A stretch of 12,946 nucleotides of DNA from Promethearchaeia archaeon (GTDB lineage Archaea; Asgardarchaeota; Lokiarchaeia; Sigyniarchaeales; SOKP01). The notes below the pieces were generated by a model, which was not told the DNA's origin, did no database searches, and saw nothing but the letters and a program-made list of their open reading frames with translations. The position numbers and the translations under genes are program-made. Location of the stretch: NCBI GenBank assembly GCA_029856375.1, contig JAHQWX010000015.1:1-12946 (forward strand), read 5' to 3'. Shown piece by piece: positions 6,328 through 12,946 of the stretch; the first letter of the stretch is position 1, and each line of letters begins with the position of its first letter.

Positions 6328-6741
6328 TTAATATACTAAAACTGATTCACTTATTAATTTCCTGCAAAATTCTCCAAATTTTTCAGCGCGTTCGCTAAAA
6401 CATTCTTTTGTTTCGCAATTTTTTTCTCTTACAACTTCAAGAAGGTATGTTATTCCTTCAATGGGGTTATATATAATGCGATTTTTTGAAAAGAGCGCTA
6501 CTTCTTCTCCACTAAAATCTACCCAGGGGATATATTTTAACGATACTCTGTTGTTTTCATTATACATAATTGAAGCAAATCCGGATTTAGTGATTAATAC
6601 GTGCGATTCCCACTTCTTTCTTCCTCTGATCCTATGACCAGTAGCTTGGATTTTACAAATCGTGCTATATAAGACTTCTTCCCCTTCGGGTAGCACCTTC
6701 GTTAGAATGCTGTAATCCTTTGGCACATAGATATTTGACAT
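6328..6741 (-). CDS. Small protein of unknown function, PH-like beta domain suspected
   Basis: I do not recognise a named family. The 137 residues begin with L-P-E-G-E-E-V-L-Y-S-T, followed by a basic stretch (H-R-I-R-G-R-K-K-W) and predicted strands ending in V-L-I-T-K-S-G-F-A-S-I-M-Y and L-K-Y-I-P-W-V-D-F. The order of P-G-E-x-V-L, then V-L-x-T-x-x-G-x, then I-P-W/Y resembles bacterial PH-like domains. A C-terminal helix follows (C-F-S-E-R-A-E-K-F-G-E-F-C-R-K-L-I). No signal peptide or membrane helix is seen. A TATA-like element at about 6801-6814 could drive it. It is upstream of the methyltransferase on the same strand, 107 bases apart, so the two may be partly coexpressed. Confidence 0.6.
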   Translation of the reverse strand: MSNIYVPKDYSILTKVLPEGEEVLYSTICKIQATGHRIRGRKKWESHVLITKSGFASIMYNENNRVSLKYIPWVDFSGEEVALFSKNRIIYNPIEGITYLLEVVREKNCETKECFSERAEKFGEFCRKLISESVLVY

Positions 6742-6800
6742 TTTTAGTTCATCTATTTATTGGATTTGAATATTTTTATTACCAACTTTATTTTTCGCAT

Positions 6801-6814
6801 TATTTATATTTAAA
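6801..6814 (-). promoter_or_regulatory. TATA-like box ahead of the PH-like gene
   Basis: On the minus strand this reads TTTAAATATAAATA, about 60-75 bases upstream of the ATG at 6741. That would give a leader of around 35 bases. It lies in the divergent gap shared with the rightward paralogue 2 gene. Confidence 0.35.
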
Positions 6815-6897
6815 TGTTTTTACGAAATGGTTGATTAACGATGAAGCAAACTAAAAAAGTTTTAAGAATTAATATCTAATCATCACATAATTAATTC

Positions 6898-6907
6898 GCA
6901 TATAAAA
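6898..6907 (+). promoter_or_regulatory. TATA box of paralogue 2
   Basis: gcatataaaa lies about 33-42 bases ahead of the ATG at 6940, which places initiation roughly 10 bases before the start codon. None of the operator-like arms found upstream of paralogue 1 recurs here, so the two paralogues appear to be regulated differently. Confidence 0.45.
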
Positions 6908-6939
6908 TCTTCTTGTTAAAATATGGAGTCTGAAATCAG

Positions 6940-7431
6940 ATGAGAAAAATAAGCGAAAAGGACAAATTATTTTATTATGAGCGAAGTTTTTTCACTTTAG
7001 ATGGATTTTGGATGGTGGTAACTGAAGAATACACCGATTTTAAAACCGCATTAAAGATTGATTTAGAAGTATGGAAAAGATTATTAACGACAATAATAAG
7101 ACGATTAAAGAGATATTTAAAAATTAAGTCCAATAATGTCGACGATATAGTTGAAATTCTTTCTTTTAGGTGGAGCGTTGAAGGCTGGGATTATGAAGTT
7201 ATAGAAAAAAATATTAAAAAAGGGATAGTCCAGATAAAACACTGCCCTTACAAGGCTATTTTAGACAGGAGCGAAAATCGCAAAAACAAAATCCCTCACA
7301 TCTGTAAAGATATTTGTATTCCATTATATGAAGAAGCAGTAGAATCCTTTAATCCAAAAATTCGGGTTAAAAGACCGAAGCAGATGGGATTAGGAGATAA
7401 TTATTGTGAATTTATTTTTGAAAGAACTTAG
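6940..7431 (+). CDS. ATC-hydrolase/DUF6125-like four-cysteine protein, paralogue 2
   Basis: This 163-residue protein aligns end to end with the protein at 4936, with no gaps and about half the residues identical. Shared blocks include E-R-S-F-F-T-L-D-G, V-E-I-L-S-F, C-P-Y and M-G. The four cysteines at 102, 122, 126 and 156 are all kept, which points to a functional cluster such as a metal site or catalytic thiols. The extra C-W-S-C pair of paralogue 1 is replaced by R-W-S-V. A GGAG at 6925-6928 precedes the ATG, and a short palindrome, TCTGA-AA-TCAGA (6929-6940), overlaps the start codon. An unknown helical protein follows 30 bases after the stop, suggesting cotranscription. No enzymatic activity can be asserted from sequence. 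Confidence 0.6.
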   Translation: MRKISEKDKLFYYERSFFTLDGFWMVVTEEYTDFKTALKIDLEVWKRLLTTIIRRLKRYLKIKSNNVDDIVEILSFRWSVEGWDYEVIEKNIKKGIVQIKHCPYKAILDRSENRKNKIPHICKDICIPLYEEAVESFNPKIRVKRPKQMGLGDNYCEFIFERT

Positions 7432-7445
7432 ATAAATGATTTTGA

Positions 7446-7461
7446 ATTCTATTATTCTATT
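7446..7461 (+). repeat. Two tandem copies of ATTCTATT directly before the helical-protein start
   Basis: ATTCTATT is repeated exactly at 7446-7453 and 7454-7461 and abuts the ATG at 7462. It replaces any Shine-Dalgarno sequence, so translation may depend on coupling to the upstream paralogue 2 gene. An 8-base repeat could also arise by chance in such AT-rich DNA. Confidence 0.3.
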
Positions 7462-8508
7462 ATGAGTAAACAAAACCCAAGTCAGCTTGATTCGCTAATT
7501 GAGGAGTATTTATCTGTATCAAATAACACTAAAAAAGAAAATCTTTTGATTCAGATAATGTCTTCTCTATGGCGGCAAGGATTTCAAAAGTTTGATGATA
7601 AATTTAAATCCTCCTTTACAAAAAAACAAAAAGTTGAATTTATCGAAAATATCTTCAACATTCTCAAAAAATCAGAAACGATTGATAAAGGAGCTATATT
7701 AGAAATCCTTAAAGATATTCTCATAAAATCAGATTTCAATATCAAAGACGAGATAATTTCGGTGTACTATGACGAATTATTTAACGAGAAAGATTTTATG
7801 AACGCGCTTGAATCGCTGAAAATTTTTATTGGTATATGGGATCGTGTGGATGATAACTTTAGATTAAAAATATTTGATAAATTACTCGATTTTGTGGATA
7901 ATATTCAAGAGGATATATTGATTGAAGAGGGATTTTTTGAAATCACAAATTTATTAGAAAATTATTCCGCTGAAATCATCAGTTCAAGTCAAAAAGCTCG
8001 TTTATTAGATATTCTTATAAAAAAAATTGAGGATCGCAAGGAACGATCAGTAAAATATGCGGGTTTTGAATCTCTAAAAAAATTGGTCGATGTAAATGTT
8101 GATATAATTGACGATGTAACCTTTAATAAGGTTCGTCCATTGTTAGAGAAATTTGTTAATTATAAACAGCCCTCTGTAATACTTAGCTTAATCAGATTAT
8201 TTCTGTGGTTTGATAAATTCCTCTCCGCGGAAGATGAGCAACGATTAAGAGAGATGATTAAAAATATAAAAAAGCGGTTAGATTTTTCTGACATTCATCA
8301 GTTTTTCGAAATATTCCGCATGATTCTGTTATATTCTCGAAATATCGATAAAAATGCGCTAATGCGAGAGAATTTTGATATTTTTCAGATGTACCATAAA
8401 AGAAGGGCCACATTAGAAGAATATACTCTAGAATTATATGAAGAAATTATCAATTTAATGTGGCCAATTTTAACAGATGAAGAAAAGGATTTATTCTACA
8501 GGGAATAA
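7462..8508 (+). CDS. All-helical protein of unknown function, HEAT/ARM-like
   Basis: I do not recognise this 348-residue protein. It is rich in Lys, Glu, Asp, Ile, Leu and Phe and reads as successive amphipathic helices. Repeated helix ends such as L-x-x-L-I-x-K-I and F-D-K-L-L-D-F-V suggest a loose HEAT/ARM-type solenoid. No cysteine clusters, catalytic motifs, signal peptide or membrane helices were seen. Solenoids of this kind usually bind proteins, so a scaffold role is possible but unproven. The ATG follows two exact tandem copies of ATTCTATT (7446-7461). The gene lies 30 bases behind paralogue 2 and probably shares its transcript. Its stop is only 2 bases from the convergent radical SAM gene. 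Confidence 0.65.
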   Translation: MSKQNPSQLDSLIEEYLSVSNNTKKENLLIQIMSSLWRQGFQKFDDKFKSSFTKKQKVEFIENIFNILKKSETIDKGAILEILKDILIKSDFNIKDEIISVYYDELFNEKDFMNALESLKIFIGIWDRVDDNFRLKIFDKLLDFVDNIQEDILIEEGFFEITNLLENYSAEIISSSQKARLLDILIKKIEDRKERSVKYAGFESLKKLVDVNVDIIDDVTFNKVRPLLEKFVNYKQPSVILSLIRLFLWFDKFLSAEDEQRLREMIKNIKKRLDFSDIHQFFEIFRMILLYSRNIDKNALMRENFDIFQMYHKRRATLEEYTLELYEEIINLMWPILTDEEKDLFYRE

Positions 8509-8510
8509 GA

Positions 8511-10142
8511 TTAAATTGAACATGAAGGCGGGAGTGGTTTGTAACCTTCTTTAATTCTCTCAAAATACTCGTCAAACGAAAATCCGGAGTTTTTTGCGGC
8601 TTTTTTTAGTGCTCCATATGTTGCACCCATATTGTAATAATCAAGTAAAATCTTCGAAACTTCCTTATCGCCTAAAGAAAAAATTGCTTGAATCATTGCT
8701 TTATTTAAAAGATCTTTTATATTTTTTATTTTTAGCTTAATTGCGGGTATTTTTATTAAACTTTTTTGTATTTTTTCCAATTTTCGCTTCAAATCGGTAA
8801 AATTTTCTTTAGAAAAATAATCTGTGTAAATTTGGTAGGGAGTATTTAGTTTTGGAATAAATGGATTAATATTGACTCTTAATGAATCTTTATCGAAACC
8901 TAGCTCGCTTATTTCTGTCATTAATTCGATTATTGCGTCGACATCCTCTTCCCATTCACCCGGGAGTCCGATTAAAAAGTAGAATTTTATGTTTTTGATT
9001 TTTGAATCTCTTATGATTTTTATGGTTTCAATTATTTGGGTATTTGTGATTTGTTTACCTAGCGAATATCTTAATTTTTCGTAGCCAGTTTCTGGTGCGA
9101 TTGTAATAGTTTTTATGTTTCCTCTCTCAAAAACTTCTATTAAGTCCTTTGAAATGTGATCAATTCGTATTGAGGGGATCATAAAATCTATTTTCTTATC
9201 CACAGCATGCTCACAGAGCTCTTTAAATTTTGGATGACTCGTTACACTAGAGCCAATAAATGTAATTTTCTTAATTTCTTGAACCTGCGTTGCTTTATTT
9301 ATGGTCTCAACCAAGTTTTTAAATGTTTTATTTCTGAAGGGTGCATTGTGATGACAAGAAATACAAAATTTACAGGAGTAAGGACACCCTCGATTGACTT
9401 CTAACAGAAAAGTATCCCCAAATTCGAGGTTTTTCCTCTTTTTTTTAGTTCGTTCATCCTTAAATATCGATTTAATTTGCAGGATTGGCGTACTTGAATC
9501 ATCTAAGTTTTTCAAAACGCTCCTTTTGCATTCACTATTAATTGAAGGAATAAAGATATTATCGATGCTAGCCAATCTCGCTAAATCGAGATTTAGTTTA
9601 CCAGATTTTTCTTTACTTTCTACCATTAAATCCAACAAATTATCAAGACTTGGTTCAACATCCCCAATAACAAAATAGTCAGCATAATTAGATAGAACCA
9701 TGGCGTTAGAAGTTGCACAAGGTCCCCCTGCAATTATTAAGGGATAAACGATTTCTTGATTCTTCGCTTTCTTTTGTCTTTCATTGGATGTAAGAGGTAT
9801 ACCAGCGGCTTCTAATGTCCAGAGGACATTTCTATAATCGTTTTCAAATTGAATAGAGAAACCCAAAACATCAAATTCGCTAAGAAAAATGCTATTTTCT
9901 AAGCTAACTATTCTTTTTTTCAAGATATTTCCATTTTGCTGAGCCGGGTATTTCACTTTCTCTGGTATAAAGAATCTTTCGCACGCAATATCGTCTCTTG
10001 AATTAATTAAATGATAAAGAAGATGAATCGAATAACATGACATTCCCACATTGTATATATTTGGGTAAATTAAAGCAAATGTTAATTTAATTGATCTCCA
10101 ATCTTTCTTGATAATATTTTGCTCTTCTATTAAATTATCCAT
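8511..10142 (-). CDS. Radical SAM protein with N-terminal B12-binding-like domain (TIGR03960-like)
   Basis: This 543-residue protein has two parts. Residues 18-165 look like the Rossmann-type domain of TIGR03960-like proteins, with F-A-L-I-Y-P-N-I-Y-N-V-G-M-S, then F-E-N-D-Y-R-N-V-L-W-T-L-E-A-A-G-I-P-L and I-I-A-G-G-P-C-A. No cobalamin-lower-ligand D-x-H-x-x-G is visible, as is common in that group. The radical SAM core follows, with N-R-G-C-P-Y-S-C-K-F-C holding the [4Fe-4S] ligands Cys253, Cys257 and Cys260. Later strands contain T-I-A-P-E-T-G and Y-F-L-I-G-L-P-G-E. Such proteins cleave S-adenosylmethionine to start radical chemistry; the substrate is unknown. The gene starts 16 bases after the sirtuin gene ends, so it is probably its operon partner. 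Confidence 0.85.
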   Translation of the reverse strand: MDNLIEEQNIIKKDWRSIKLTFALIYPNIYNVGMSCYSIHLLYHLINSRDDIACERFFIPEKVKYPAQQNGNILKKRIVSLENSIFLSEFDVLGFSIQFENDYRNVLWTLEAAGIPLTSNERQKKAKNQEIVYPLIIAGGPCATSNAMVLSNYADYFVIGDVEPSLDNLLDLMVESKEKSGKLNLDLARLASIDNIFIPSINSECKRSVLKNLDDSSTPILQIKSIFKDERTKKKRKNLEFGDTFLLEVNRGCPYSCKFCISCHHNAPFRNKTFKNLVETINKATQVQEIKKITFIGSSVTSHPKFKELCEHAVDKKIDFMIPSIRIDHISKDLIEVFERGNIKTITIAPETGYEKLRYSLGKQITNTQIIETIKIIRDSKIKNIKFYFLIGLPGEWEEDVDAIIELMTEISELGFDKDSLRVNINPFIPKLNTPYQIYTDYFSKENFTDLKRKLEKIQKSLIKIPAIKLKIKNIKDLLNKAMIQAIFSLGDKEVSKILLDYYNMGATYGALKKAAKNSGFSFDEYFERIKEGYKPLPPSCSI

Positions 10143-10158
10143 CGTGTTCGATCTAAAA

Positions 10159-10947
10159 TTAGTCGCTTTTGATATTTAACAATTCCTTAATTTTCGCGAG
10201 AATGAGGGGTAGTATTGTCCCTAATTTTCCAATGATTACCAAGTCAGCTCTATCGTCCATGTATGTGGGTTGATCGTTTAATATTACGAACTTACCTCCA
10301 TTCTTGAGCGTTATCACTGGCAGTTGATTTACTGGAGCTACTTCTAAGGAAGACCCCGCAACAATCATCAAGTTTGTTTTTTCAGCAAGCGAGTGCGATT
10401 GATAATATTCAAATTTTGGAGGCGGTTCTCCAAATAACACTGCTGAAGGTTTTAATGGCGCGCTACAAATATCACAAATAGGAGGGTAATGTTTTTCTTT
10501 TTTTAATTTTCTGATTACTTGTCCTTTAGGATAAGACGCGCTGCACGTAAAACAAATAAAACGCTCAATATTACCATGGATCTCGTAAACCACAATCGAT
10601 CCCGCTTTTTGATGAAGTCCATCAACATTTTGAGTTATAATTGCTTTAATAAGATCCATCTTTTCAAGTTCTGCTAACGCGTAATGTGCGGGATTAGGCT
10701 TCGCTTTGAAAATATTAGGCGCAATTTTTTGAGCCATTTCCCAAAATTTTTTTGGATCTTTTAGAAAACTCTCGATGTTTCCATATATTTCAGGTGCCCA
10801 TTTGTCCCATACACCGCCGGGGCTCCTGAAATCGGGTATTCCGCTCTCTGTTGAGATGCCTGCGCCAGTTAAAACAACCACTTGCTCCGCATCAATTATC
10901 ATTTTAGCTAATTTAGCAACAGCGAGTTCTACTTTATGCTTACTCAT
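10159..10947 (-). CDS. Sir2-family NAD-dependent protein deacylase (sirtuin)
   Basis: This full-length 262-residue sirtuin would remove acyl groups from lysines using NAD. Visible motifs are G-A-G-I-S-T-E-S-G-I-P-D-F-R-S (28-42), the NAD loop T-Q-N-V-D-G-L-H (105-112) and the catalytic His124 in E-I-H-G-N. A structural zinc site is formed by C-x-x-C at 132/135 and C-x-x-C at 158/161. G-S-S-L-E-V-A-P-V-N follows at about 198-207. The Tyr-x-x-Arg pair that marks SIRT5-type desuccinylases was not found, so deacetylase activity is the default expectation. In archaea related enzymes act on chromatin proteins such as Alba. It is first in a likely two-gene unit with the radical SAM gene. An AT-rich promoter-like stretch lies at about 10970-11000. 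Confidence 0.92.
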   Translation of the reverse strand: MSKHKVELAVAKLAKMIIDAEQVVVLTGAGISTESGIPDFRSPGGVWDKWAPEIYGNIESFLKDPKKFWEMAQKIAPNIFKAKPNPAHYALAELEKMDLIKAIITQNVDGLHQKAGSIVVYEIHGNIERFICFTCSASYPKGQVIRKLKKEKHYPPICDICSAPLKPSAVLFGEPPPKFEYYQSHSLAEKTNLMIVAGSSLEVAPVNQLPVITLKNGGKFVILNDQPTYMDDRADLVIIGKLGTILPLILAKIKELLNIKSD

Positions 10948-10969
10948 TGTATTAACGGTAAAAAACTTA

Positions 10970-11000
10970 GTATTATTTGATAATAAAATATGATAATTAT
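10970..11000 (-). promoter_or_regulatory. AT-rich promoter region of the sirtuin operon
   Basis: The 70 bases between the large TPR gene and the sirtuin gene are strongly AT-rich. On the minus strand they read attatcatattttattatc about 30-55 bases before the ATG at 10947. A TATA box is likely here, but its exact position cannot be fixed. Confidence 0.35.
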
Positions 11001-11017
11001 AATATTGTTACTGTTTT

Positions 11018-12922
11018 TTATTCAGAATATTCCATATTTTTAATCAGATCCAAGAAACCCCTGAACGGAACGATGTTTCCCTTGAAATCTTCAATAAAGA
11101 TTTTAAATTCTTTCCAAAATCTTAAGTAAAAAAGCTTTAAAACGCTTTCAATCACATCAAGCTGATATTTTTGGCTTGAGCGCCCCATAATAAAATACGG
11201 CTTGTCTGCTTCTCTATAGAAACTATAAACATCTCCCCCTATAATCATGGTATTAAGCTGTTTTGATGTTAATTCAAAGCTAAAATTCTGCATCGCTGTT
11301 ATAAATCCCCCTAGAAGATCAGAATCTAATTCTGTTTCGGGCGCATAGGAAAATAATTGAATTCCGGTGTCCTGAAATAACCAGATCTCTTTAACAATTC
11401 TAATAGCTAAAAGTTCTCTTCGTTCATTCTCCGCTAATTCTGCCATTTGTTCTTTAATTCTTTCAAGCTGCTTTTGATAATATTCAAAATGTTCAGAATC
11501 ATTTCTTTGAGAATAGATTGCCATTATGTTTTCTAATACGACAATAACATCTTGCACGGGAGTCTGGAATTTGTTAAGGATATTTAAGGCAATTAAGAAT
11601 TCTGAAAGTGCCTCCTCGTTATTTTGCATTTTTATTAAAGACTCTCCTAATTGAACATGCAAATTTGCAATAGTATATAGATCCATAAAGGCATTCGAAC
11701 CAATGTTTGAAATCATTCGATCGATTCTCGAAACAATTTCTTCGTGCATACCTAGTTTAGCTTGTGCTTGCACGATGCGGCTGAAAATTCTTAGTTTATT
11801 TAATACATCGTTGATTCTATCTGCAATATCTAGCGCTTTCTCGTAATATTCAAAAAATTTTTCTATGTCTCCTAAAGATTCGTGAATATTACCGATTAAT
11901 TTAAATGTATAAATGAGGCCCTTGAAATTCTCGAGATCCTGCCATTTTTCCACAGCCTTCTCATAATACATTGTGGCATTTTGTAAATCAGAGCTTAACT
12001 CATCTTTTGTTAATTTGCCTTGTCTGATTTTTAAAATTGTTGCTTTGTAATGAGTATCCCCCAATTCAAAAAGAATTTGGGCTTGTTGATTTTTTATGTG
12101 TTCTGTTTCATCTAGCGTATTACTGAAATCCAAGGCTTTTCTGAATTGGTTTTTTGCCTGATCATAGTTTTCCATATTTAGTAGTATTCGACCAAAAAGA
12201 GAGAAATATTGGAGTTTATTTGTGAATTGGAGTTCTCTAATTTCCAATTTTTGAAATTTTTGGAGAGCCTTTGAGAAATATTGGTTTTTATACGCACAAA
12301 ATCCCCTCATAAAGATTGCAGTTTCAAAATATTTCTGGTGTTGCATATCTTCTGCTAAATTCTCCAATTTTTCGAAATATTCTTCAGCAGTTTTATATTT
12401 TTTCGTTTGTGCTAATAGAGAGGCAAGCAAGTAAGTAGTTTCAAGAGTTAATTTAAGGTTATTTTCATAAATAAATTTCAGATTTGCCTTGCGTAATAAA
12501 TGATAAGATTCTTCGAGATTTTTAGACTTAAATAATTCGATTCCAGCCTTGAAATCTTGTACTGCTGATGTAAATGTATATGTCTCGTCAATTTTAATTT
12601 CCGCATCTTGTACTTGTTGTTCGATTTCAAGTAAATTCTTCAATTCGGAGTAAATATTTTCTAATGGGGATTCTCCATTCATTTTAAAATCGTTCGCAAT
12701 CTTAGTCATTTTCTCGTTAAAAATCTGCGTTCTCTCTTCAGAAAAATAGTCTGGGAGTAATAAAACAACGATAAATGGTATGGAATTCTCACTTTCAACT
12801 CCTTTAAATTTAATATCGATTAAAATTATCGCTTTTCTCTCGATTCTAATAAGTGGGATATTGAAAAAAGTTCTCTCAACTGCACTTGATGATTCTTTTC
12901 GATAAAAGTTATCGTAAGTCAT
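11018..12922 (-). CDS. Large TPR protein with longin/roadblock-like C-terminal domain
   Basis: This 634-residue soluble protein has three parts. Residues about 18-85 are a beta-rich segment with I-P-F-I-V-V-L-L-L-P-D-Y-F-S-E-E-R, resembling part of a longin-type domain. Residues about 122-490 form an array of TPR units, for example Y-x-x-A-x-x-Y-F-x-K-L, E-N-Y-D-Q-A-K-N-Q-F-R-K-A-L and A-T-M-Y-Y-E-K-A-V. After a charged coiled-coil at about 480-510, the last 120 residues begin W-L-F-Q-D-T-G-I-Q-L-F-S-Y and contain S-D-L-L-G-G-F-I-T-A-M, a pattern seen in longin/roadblock-like modules that accompany small GTPases in Asgard archaea. The likely role is protein binding in a GTPase or membrane-associated complex, but that is inference. 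It has no signal peptide or membrane helix. The ATG at 12922 leaves only 24 bases of upstream sequence, so its promoter is not visible. Confidence 0.75.
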   Translation of the reverse strand: MTYDNFYRKESSSAVERTFFNIPLIRIERKAIILIDIKFKGVESENSIPFIVVLLLPDYFSEERTQIFNEKMTKIANDFKMNGESPLENIYSELKNLLEIEQQVQDAEIKIDETYTFTSAVQDFKAGIELFKSKNLEESYHLLRKANLKFIYENNLKLTLETTYLLASLLAQTKKYKTAEEYFEKLENLAEDMQHQKYFETAIFMRGFCAYKNQYFSKALQKFQKLEIRELQFTNKLQYFSLFGRILLNMENYDQAKNQFRKALDFSNTLDETEHIKNQQAQILFELGDTHYKATILKIRQGKLTKDELSSDLQNATMYYEKAVEKWQDLENFKGLIYTFKLIGNIHESLGDIEKFFEYYEKALDIADRINDVLNKLRIFSRIVQAQAKLGMHEEIVSRIDRMISNIGSNAFMDLYTIANLHVQLGESLIKMQNNEEALSEFLIALNILNKFQTPVQDVIVVLENIMAIYSQRNDSEHFEYYQKQLERIKEQMAELAENERRELLAIRIVKEIWLFQDTGIQLFSYAPETELDSDLLGGFITAMQNFSFELTSKQLNTMIIGGDVYSFYREADKPYFIMGRSSQKYQLDVIESVLKLFYLRFWKEFKIFIEDFKGNIVPFRGFLDLIKNMEYSE

Positions 12923-12946
12923 AAAAATATTCGTTGCTATTGTATC

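Noticed and set aside
5444-6741. Complete restriction-modification system
   Set aside because: The gene beside the methyltransferase shows no nuclease motif such as PD-(D/E)xK, HNH or GIY-YIG.
9207-9678. Two plus-strand open frames
   Set aside because: Both are antisense to the radical SAM gene, whose motifs and codon pattern are convincing.
10159-10947. SIRT5-like desuccinylase subclass
   Set aside because: The Tyr-x-x-Arg acyl-pocket signature was not found in the expected region.
10775-10993. Plus-strand open frame of 72 codons
   Set aside because: It is antisense to the sirtuin N-terminus, including its NAD-binding motif.

Overview
The window is AT-rich, gene-dense DNA from an archaeon, most likely an uncultured Asgard (Lokiarchaeia/Promethearchaeota-like) lineage. 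The archaeal signs are TATA-like boxes roughly 25-50 bases ahead of several starts, starts that mostly lack a Shine-Dalgarno sequence, T-rich tracts after genes, an archaeal-type NikR regulator and a Sir2 deacetylase. The Asgard suggestion is weaker. It rests on the long TPR protein with a longin/roadblock-like tail and on several small lineage-type proteins, and it is inference. No tRNA, rRNA, CRISPR array, insertion sequence or integrase was seen.

Left part (1-2478): a leftward pair, a class I phosphomannose-isomerase-like cupin followed 15 bases later by the start of a possible GH29-type glycosidase cut by the window edge, suggests sugar processing. It diverges from a rightward metallo-beta-lactamase-fold hydrolase across a short AT-rich promoter region.

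Middle left (2479-4697): a small TPR protein, an alkaline-phosphatase-superfamily-like protein with an incomplete set of metal ligands, and a NikR nickel-responsive repressor. NikR appears to start at TTG behind a good Shine-Dalgarno sequence and keeps the exact His-His-His-Cys metal-site spacing. A 9-bp inverted repeat ending in a T run lies behind it.

Centre (4698-8508): two collinear paralogues, about 50% identical with no gaps and sharing four cysteines (ATC-hydrolase/DUF6125-like), flank a leftward pair made of a small PH-like protein and a solitary beta-class DNA amino-methyltransferase. The first paralogue has a TATA box sitting between the arms of a perfect inverted repeat, next to a GTGTTA/TAACAC palindrome. 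Since NikR is the adjacent gene, nickel-linked control is a testable idea. The second paralogue is followed closely by an all-helical protein of unknown function.

Right part (8509-12946): three leftward genes. A large TPR protein with a longin/roadblock-like C-terminus comes first. A sirtuin follows, and 16 bases behind it a TIGR03960-like B12-binding-domain radical SAM protein, probably in one operon.

The strongest candidate for something undescribed is the NikR/paralogue region: a metal regulator, a composite operator-like element, and a duplicated four-cysteine protein family split by a DNA methyltransferase cassette. No single function can be assigned to it from sequence alone.
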